A stretch of DNA of 6,696 bases from an uncultured Collinsella sp. (GTDB taxonomy: Bacteria; Actinomycetota; Coriobacteriia; Coriobacteriales; Coriobacteriaceae), in the NCBI GenBank assembly GCA_900549275.1, contig URNU01000077.1, forward strand, positions 1-6,696, written 5' to 3'. Each line of letters starts with the position of its first letter. Positions within the stretch are counted from its first letter, which is position 1. Shown here in pieces: positions 1 through 3,347 of the stretch. The notes beneath the pieces are model-generated. The model saw only the letters and a list, made by a program, of their open reading frames with translations. It ran no database searches and had not been told where the DNA came from. The translations under genes were made by a program, and so were the position numbers.

Positions 1-1075
1 CAGGAGGTATCTGCTCCTGCATAAGGGCAGTCTGGGTTCCCGCGTACAACGGGGAGCATGCGCCCATAAGAAAGCTCACCGGCAGGAAAGCAGCGAACAA
101 TGACGGGCCGAGCGATCCGGATACGATTGCGGCAATGCCGAAGCCGGCAATCGCGGCGACCATGGTGAACGACCTATTGCGGAACCCTCCCGTGGCCGCC
201 AAAATGCCGGACCCAGCCAGCATGCCTGCAGAAAAAAGGATTTCCACCAAAGCGGCATCCCCCGTGCTACCGCCAAAATGCCCCAAGGTCATTATTGGGA
301 ACAATGCCGCGAGCGGAGAGAACGCGAAAGCGAAGACGAACCCGCACCAAAGAAGGGCGAACAGCCCCCTGTACTCCCTAATCAGCTTGTAGCCGTCCGA
401 AATCTCAGAGAAGAGCTCTCGAACCTTATTGGAAAAGGACAAGCTGCGGTCGGCTTCATCGAGGCCCCCTGCGTCTATCTGTGCGGCGAGGACGGCTAAA
501 GAAGCGAAAAGCGCTCCCAGCACGTCGAGGACAATCATAGCGGTAATGCCCGCCACGGGATAAATCACTGCTGCAAGCGCGGCGCCAAGAATGTATCCGC
601 CGGACTGAATCGCCTGAGTCACCCCCGATAGGCGAACGAGATGCTCTGGCGGGGCGAGATGGGGCGTGAGAGATTGGGAGGCTGGCGTGTAGAACGAAGT
701 ACCAACTGCACGGAGAAACAGGGCGATGAGAATTAGCCATGCAGGTAAGCTGCCGGCCAACGAGGCAATCGCCAAGGCGGCACCCACCGCGGCAATGAAG
801 AGGTCGGCGCCGATGAGGACACGTTTCAAAGGCAGTCTGTCGACAACGGCGCCCGCAAGGATTCCGAACAAAGCAATCGGCAGAAAGCCTGCCAGCGATG
901 CTAAGGAGAGGAGAGAAGACGACCCTGTCGTGAGGGCGAGATGCCAAATAAGACCCATTTGGAGAATCGAACTCGTCAATGTCGAAACGAGCTCCCCGCC
1001 CCATACGAAACAAAGCTTGAATTGCCATGAATGGCACAGCAGAACAGACCTGCCCCGAGAGGTTTCAAATATCAT
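1..1075 (-). CDS. MFS efflux transporter (macrolide-efflux / EntS-like MFS_3 type), 3' end outside window
   Basis: Translating the minus strand from ATG 1075 gives an uninterrupted frame of about 358 residues that is still open at base 1, so the gene is 5'-complete and lacks perhaps 50-60 C-terminal residues. It reads as a 12-helix major facilitator: TM1 around residues 20-45 (FVWGGELVSTLTSSILQMGL), a helix 2/3 loop with the MFS motif A form GILAGAVVDRLPLKR (71-85), further hydrophobic helices, and FYTPASQSLTPHLAPPEHL in the N-half. Near the edge, ALMQEQIPP matches the 'QE-x-[IV]-PP' stretch typical of Mef-like macrolide-efflux relatives. The likely role is proton-driven export of a drug or siderophore-like compound across the inner membrane; the substrate cannot be told from sequence. 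ATG 1075 has only a weak SD (TTGGA). TTG 1087 is an alternative start, and an in-frame TAG at 1141-1139 limits extension. Expression is probably set by the leader and attenuator upstream. Confidence 0.9.
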   Translation of the reverse strand, partial: MIFETSRGRSVLLCHSWQFKLCFVWGGELVSTLTSSILQMGLIWHLALTTGSSSLLSLASLAGFLPIALFGILAGAVVDRLPLKRVLIGADLFIAAVGAALAIASLAGSLPAWLILIALFLRAVGTSFYTPASQSLTPHLAPPEHLVRLSGVTQAIQSGGYILGAALAAVIYPVAGITAMIVLDVLGALFASLAVLAAQIDAGGLDEADRSLSFSNKVRELFSEISDGYKLIREYRGLFALLWCGFVFAFAFSPLAALFPIMTLGHFGGSTGDAALVEILFSAGMLAGSGILAATGGFRNRSFTMVAAIAGFGIAAIVSGSLGPSLFAAFLPVSFLMGACSPLYAGTQTALMQEQIPP

Positions 1076-1105
1076 GGTTATGTCCAATCGTGAAATGGCG
1101 TGCAG

Positions 1106-1135
1106 AAAAACAGCGCGACGCCACAACAGCGCCGC
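1106..1135 (-). terminator. Attenuator hairpin with U5 tract between leader ORF and MFS gene
   Basis: On the minus strand GCGGCGC (1135-1129) pairs with GCGTCGC (1121-1115) through 7 bp including one G-U, around a TGTTGTG loop. GCTG and then TTTTT (1110-1106) follow. An alternative outer pairing, AGCG (1136-1133) with CGCT (1115-1112), brings the T run to within one base of the stem. This is an intrinsic-terminator shape lying before the transporter start at 1075, where an ordinary terminator would be useless but an attenuator makes sense. The left arm can alternatively pair with the end of the leader ORF. Confidence 0.5.
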
Positions 1136-1147
1136 TTTCTAGGCGCT
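1128..1147 (-). promoter_or_regulatory. Candidate antiterminator pairing (leader end with terminator left arm)
   Basis: AGCGCC (1147-1142), the last two sense codons of the leader ORF, is perfectly complementary to GGCGCT (1133-1128) in the left arm and loop edge of the terminator hairpin. This gives a 6-bp helix around an 8-nt loop that contains the leader stop codon. The two helices are mutually exclusive because both use bases 1133-1129. A ribosome finishing at TAG would cover AGCGCC and let the terminator form. A ribosome stalled earlier would leave it free to pair and allow read-through into the efflux gene. Confidence 0.4.
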
Positions 1148-1174
1148 CATCCACGTGCGGAAAAGACCAACCAC
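1139..1174 (-). CDS. Putative 11-codon leader peptide upstream of the MFS gene
   Basis: A GTG at 1174-1172 lies 6 nt after the best ribosome binding site of this region (AAAGGAGG, 1188-1181). It opens an 11-codon frame, MVGLFRTWMSA, ending in TAG at 1141-1139. The peptide lies between the promoter and a hairpin with a U5 run, ahead of the efflux gene. Short leaders in this position control many antibiotic-resistance and efflux genes through ribosome stalling (erm leaders, MsrDL, BmrB); the assignment here is inferred from layout. The frame is the same as that of the transporter, so the alternative reading is an ancestral transporter N-terminus broken by an amber codon. The hairpin placed 3 nt after the stop and the complementarity of its arm to the last two codons favour a leader. 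Confidence 0.5.
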   Translation of the reverse strand: MVGLFRTWMSA

Positions 1175-1180
1175 GACACC

Positions 1181-1188
1181 CCTCCTTT
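1181..1188 (-). promoter_or_regulatory. Strong Shine-Dalgarno (AAAGGAGG) of the leader ORF
   Basis: The plus strand reads CCTCCTTT at 1181-1188, giving AAAGGAGG on the minus strand with a 6-nt spacer to GTG 1174. It is much stronger than anything in front of the transporter's own ATG at 1075, so translation initiation in this transcript is centred on the leader. Confidence 0.65.
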
Positions 1189-1201
1189 GTTAATTCGGTC
1201 T

Positions 1202-1238
1202 GGCAAACCATGTAATATTAACGAGGCTTGAGTTTGCC
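1202..1238. promoter_or_regulatory. Inverted repeat GGCAAAC...GTTTGCC spanning the MFS promoter (operator candidate)
   Basis: GGCAAAC (1202-1208) and GTTTGCC (1232-1238) are perfect 7-bp inverted arms whose centres are 30 bp apart. One arm starts directly after the -35 hexamer and the other covers the expected start point, so the -10 lies between them. A dimeric repressor binding here would occlude the promoter. No repressor gene is recognised nearby in the window. Confidence 0.35.
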
Positions 1239-1244
1239 TGTCAA
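1215..1244 (-). promoter_or_regulatory. Housekeeping-type promoter for the leader and MFS gene
   Basis: On the minus strand there is a perfect -35, TTGACA (1244-1239), an 18-bp spacer and TAATAT (1220-1215; 4 of 6 matches to TATAAT). Transcription would begin near 1208, giving a leader of about 20 nt before the SD at 1188. It is the best promoter-like sequence I found in the window. Confidence 0.6.
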
Positions 1245-1317
1245 GAATCGAGCATCGGTAAGGGCAATCCTCTCTGGCCATTCGATTCCTTTTGTATCTT
1301 TGGTTGCATAGGTGACC

Positions 1318-1500
1318 CGCCAGGGCTATTACGCGTGGAAGAGGCGCCTGCCGAGCTGGCCGATGAGGCGCTGAAGATGGCCCTGGTCAGGCGAAACGAT
1401 CCCAAGGGATGCGTACATCATTCGGATAGTAAGAATGTTGCCAGCAGGTTTTGCGGCAACCGCAAAGGAGCCGTATCCTGCAGCTGGAATCACGTTGCAG
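1318..1500 (+). pseudogene. IS3-family OrfB transposase remnant, internally deleted and frameshifted
   Basis: Frame 1 at 1318-1377 encodes RQGYYAWKRRLPS, the conserved 'SRxGYYAWxRR' start region of IS3-family OrfB, and then stops. Frame 3 from 1350 encodes DEALKMALVRRNDPKGCVHH followed by SDSKNVASRF, which matches the C-terminal part of the DDE domain (usual form ...GxxHHSDRGxQYAS). The roughly 150 residues that normally separate these motifs, including the first catalytic Asp, are missing. The last recognisable piece (SWNH) ends near 1500. The element is dead, and no terminal inverted repeats were identified. Confidence 0.65.
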
Positions 1501-1873
1501 CATCCTGACCCGCATTCCGATTGGCGGACGGCCCGCTTCGGCATCCTGACCAGCACAGCGATCGAGCCTTGTCATTCCTTGGATATGCCGGTTGCTCGGG
1601 GCGGTCCCGACGGAGGCCCTCGCCTCCCCGGTCCGTGACCCAAGAAGGGCAAGCATGCTGATCTGCATGGCTGGTTCCTCCTTTATGTAGACGACCATGC
1701 AAAGAAGGGACAACCGAGGAGGCAGGTTACTGATGCGGGCTCCCGCACGCCCATGACTACCCGACGGGCTGTTTTTCATCTCCGATGCCCGCATTGCAGC
1801 ATGAACGAATGTGCCTCGACATCTCTGCTGGCATGGTACGACTGGGATCGCACCTCGACGCATCCTTGCGCAT
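1501..1873. other. Non-coding or decayed stretch
   Basis: No frame on either strand gives a recognisable product. It holds a direct repeat GCATCCTGACC (1500-1510 and 1541-1551) and, on the minus strand, an isolated AAAGGAGG (1684-1677) 8 nt before an ATG at 1668. The frame from that ATG runs antisense into the IS3 remnant and stops at 1387. It could be the cut-off start of an old gene, but its composition is not convincing. Confidence 0.4.
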
Positions 1874-2080
1874 ACTGCCTTCCAAGTTTCGAAACCGGGA
1901 AGGAAAGTGTATGTGAGCGACGATATCGGCGCCGATTCGACGCTCGAGAGGGAGATTGCGCCGATTCTATCCATCGGGGATGCATTCCCGAAGATTCTCA
2001 TCACTCGCACGAGGCATGAGCCCCATACCCGGGAGTGCGTGCTCGTGCTGAATTTCGCGAGGTGGCTGCTTGGCGGGTAG
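1874..2080 (+). pseudogene. C-terminal remnant of a DUF4143-type ATP-binding protein
   Basis: The plus frame ending at TAG 2078-2080 encodes FQVSKPGRKVYV, then TLEREIAPILSIGDAFPKIL, and ends in FARWLLGG. This follows the C-terminal pattern of the AAA_14/DUF4143 ATPase family: a 'vDFv..kpg.k.YvQV' strand, '[ST]xxREx.PLlxIxDxyPKxli', and a final 'dWLLg' helix. Only about 65 residues of a family of roughly 400-450 remain. The AAA domain with its Walker motifs and most of DUF4143 are absent, and the sequence upstream of about 1874 cannot be aligned by eye. These proteins have no settled function and often occur in variable regions. It is a fossil fragment with no start site. Confidence 0.6.
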
Positions 2081-2342
2081 GGTTCTGAACGTCGCATTGG
2101 GATATCGCGCGACAGGGCACGCAGGGCTGTTTGTGCCCGCACGGGAAACGCCGTCGCCATGCGGGCGGCCTGTCGTGTCCGATTAGCCTTTTGCTAAACA
2201 GGCTTACGCCAACTCATGGGCAAGCCACCTGAGACTATTCACTTTGCTTATCGTTGACAAAGACCTGTGGCCTGCGGTTTTGTGAACGGCTCGTAAGCCA
2301 CCCGCGTCGACTCACTTACTGTTGAAGCTGGTGGTTTGCAGG
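2081..2342. other. Intergenic stretch without recognisable genes
   Basis: No coding frame is supported. A short hairpin TTAGC/GCTAA and an isolated TTGACA (2254-2259) with no -10 at the right spacing are the only patterns seen. AAGCCACC occurs twice (near 2223 and 2296). Confidence 0.4.
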
Positions 2343-2525
2343 CTCAAAGGCGGTTGAGTTTCAAAACGGGCGTTTTTCGGCGATATCGAGCCTCCAAAGG
2401 CGGCTCTCCGTGCCCCTTGGGACAAAAATAAAAACTCAATACTCTGAGTTTGAAAATGGTTTTTGAAGTTGTCCCAGCTTTTGTCCCCGAAGCCGATGAA
2501 ACGCGACGTCGCGTCATTCAGCGGC
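2343..2525. repeat. Block of nested inverted repeats, possible REP/MITE-like intergenic element
   Basis: Several palindromes are packed together. CTCAA/TTGAG lies around AGGCGG (2343-2358). GAGCC/GGCTC lies around a loop with the same AAAGGCGG string (2388-2406). GGGACAAAA (2419-2427) is matched by TTTTGTCCC (2479-2487), enclosing AAACTCA/TGAGTTT (2432-2451). Last is the perfect 14-bp palindrome ACGCGACGTCGCGT (2501-2514), extended by GCCG...CGGC arms (2492-2525). The block is AT-richer than its surroundings and has no convincing coding frame. Whether it is dispersed in the genome cannot be told from one copy. Confidence 0.45.
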
Positions 2526-2623
2526 ACTCACTTCGAGATGCCGCCGAAAACTGGGTGCAACTGGAGTGACGAGACGGCAAAACTATAACCACCGAGTGGG
2601 AATAAACGATATTCGTTGATTTC

Positions 2624-2665
2624 AAGCCTCTGACCTGCGAAAACAGGTCGGGGGCTTCTTATTTT
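2624..2665 (+). terminator. Strong rho-independent terminator
   Basis: A 14-bp stem pairs AAGCCTCTGACCTG (2624-2637) with CAGGTCGGGGGCTT (2644-2657), with two G-U pairs and a CGAAAA loop. CTTATTTT (2658-2665) follows, so the T-rich tail is on the plus strand. No recognisable plus-strand gene ends just before it. On the minus strand an in-frame TAA (2661-2659) abuts the hairpin, but the tail on that side (GAAATC) is not T-rich. Confidence 0.75.
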
Positions 2666-3078
2666 GCAACCTCTGTGCAACCTTTGCGGTTTCGCGCCCC
2701 GTGAACAGGGGACGTAGCGCTGTTCACGTCTGGGCCCATGTCGGCACCGATCAATGCCCGCGCTGCTTCTGCTTGCGCTTCAGCTTCCGCTGCTCGAAGC
2801 ACGTCGCCCGGGGTTCCTCGCCAGAGGAGAACCGACCGTTCCTTGCGAAACCGCGAGACCAGCTATATCCGCTTGCTGCGGGCTTGCTTGAGCCAGTTCC
2901 TCTTGAAAGAGCCTATACCTCCGAAGAACTTGTTGTACGTCTCACCGTTCTCCTTGGCCTCGCACTTGACCAAGGCAAGTTCGATGGTGCAGAGGTAATC
3001 CGCCACTTGCTCGAGGCGGTAGTCGGTCATCGAGGTCTTGCGGCGTCGGACGACCCCTTTTGAGAGGACCTTGCCCAC
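2659..3078 (-). pseudogene. Unrecognised minus-strand coding remnant with an internal amber codon
   Basis: The minus frame from about 3078 (GTG; in-frame ATG at 3030) to TAA 2661-2659 is open except for a TAG at 2865-2863. The part 3030-2866 (MTDYRLEQVADYLCTIELAL..., ending KQARSKRI) has third codon positions mostly G or C, as in the intact genes here, whereas the opposite strand in the same stretch does not. After the TAG the frame continues with an Ala/Glu-rich, probably helical piece and ends GCTEVAK directly at the terminator hairpin. I recognise no family and see no good SD before either start. It is best read as a decayed gene. A functional 55-residue small protein (3030-2863) is the alternative. 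Confidence 0.35.
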
Positions 3079-3219
3079 CGAGCCGTCTCGCCCACGGAAC
3101 AGAAGGAGCGCATCCTCGCGACCTTCGGCGACCTATGCTGCGAGATGGAGGGCTGCACCATCGCGCAGGGCCCTTTCCAAAGCGAAGTGTCGAGCCGAAG
3201 TGTTGAGCGTCGGCCCTGA
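3064..3219 (+). pseudogene. Unrecognised plus-strand coding-like fragment
   Basis: Directly after a TGA at 3061-3063, the plus frame reads EDLAHRAVSPTEQKERILAT and then FGDLCCEMEGCTIAQGPF, to TGA 3217-3219. Third positions are strongly G/C here, while the antisense frames look like shadows. This is a switch of coding strand relative to 2866-3030. It has no start codon with an SD and matches no family I know. It is probably a piece of a broken gene. Confidence 0.25.
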
Positions 3220-3317
3220 ATGTTCAATGGCCGTTGTTTTCTGCCCCTCAAGTGGTGAACTTCTCCTCGGGGCTGTTGATTCCCCCACGCGCCCCCTTCC
3301 GTTCTCTGTGTTCCCCT

Positions 3318-3323
3318 TATACT
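3318..3323 (+). promoter_or_regulatory. Candidate -10 element (TATACT) of the LevR-like gene
   Basis: TATACT matches TATAAT at 5 of 6 positions and lies 30 bp before the start codon. No -35 of any quality is found 16-18 bp upstream (the region is C/T-rich), and there is no extended -10 TG, so the promoter would be weak or activator-dependent. Transcription would start near 3330, giving a very short leader that begins just ahead of the SD. Confidence 0.4.
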
Positions 3324-3337
3324 CCTTGTACAAGGAG
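3322..3337. promoter_or_regulatory. 16-bp perfect palindrome over the start region of the LevR-like gene
   Basis: CTCCTTGTACAAGGAG is self-complementary over all 16 bases. It overlaps the end of the candidate -10 and the SD of the downstream gene. It may be an operator for a dimeric repressor or for autoregulation. In an RNA starting further upstream it would also form a CUCCUU/AAGGAG hairpin that hides the SD. Confidence 0.5.
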
Positions 3338-3338
3338 G
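3332..3338 (+). promoter_or_regulatory. Shine-Dalgarno (AAGGAGG) of the LevR-like gene
   Basis: AAGGAGG lies 9 nt before ATG 3348 and fixes that start. Six of its seven bases are inside the 16-bp palindrome. Confidence 0.8.
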
Positions 3339-3347
3339 TAAGAAGTC

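Noticed and set aside
456..1037. 193-residue minus-strand open frame
   Set aside because: It is an alternative frame of the MFS gene. The neighbouring minus frame gives clear transmembrane helices and family motifs along its whole length; this one is Arg/Ser/Cys-rich and matches nothing.
1139..1174. GTG 1174 as the true start of the MFS transporter
   Set aside because: It is in frame and has the best SD, but a TAG follows after 11 codons and a terminator-like hairpin lies behind it. I read it as a leader ORF, keeping a nonsense mutation as the alternative.
1500..1551. Direct repeat GCATCCTGACC as a target-site duplication
   Set aside because: The copies are 41 bp apart with no element between them, and they do not flank the IS3 remnant.
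1387..1668. Minus-strand ORF from ATG 1668 with a strong AAAGGAGG
   Set aside because: The SD is good, but the frame runs antisense through the IS3 remnant, has unbiased codons and resembles no protein. At most the first codons are an old gene start.
2254..2259. Perfect TTGACA as a plus-strand promoter
   Set aside because: No -10-like hexamer occurs 16-18 bp downstream and no gene follows.
2456..2569. 37-codon plus-strand ORF before the terminator
   Set aside because: It has no SD and overlaps the palindrome block. It is too short to support without other evidence.
2701..3063. 120-residue plus-strand frame from GTG 2701
   Set aside because: In its 3' half third positions are not G/C-biased while the antisense frame is, so most of it looks like a shadow. 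It has no SD.
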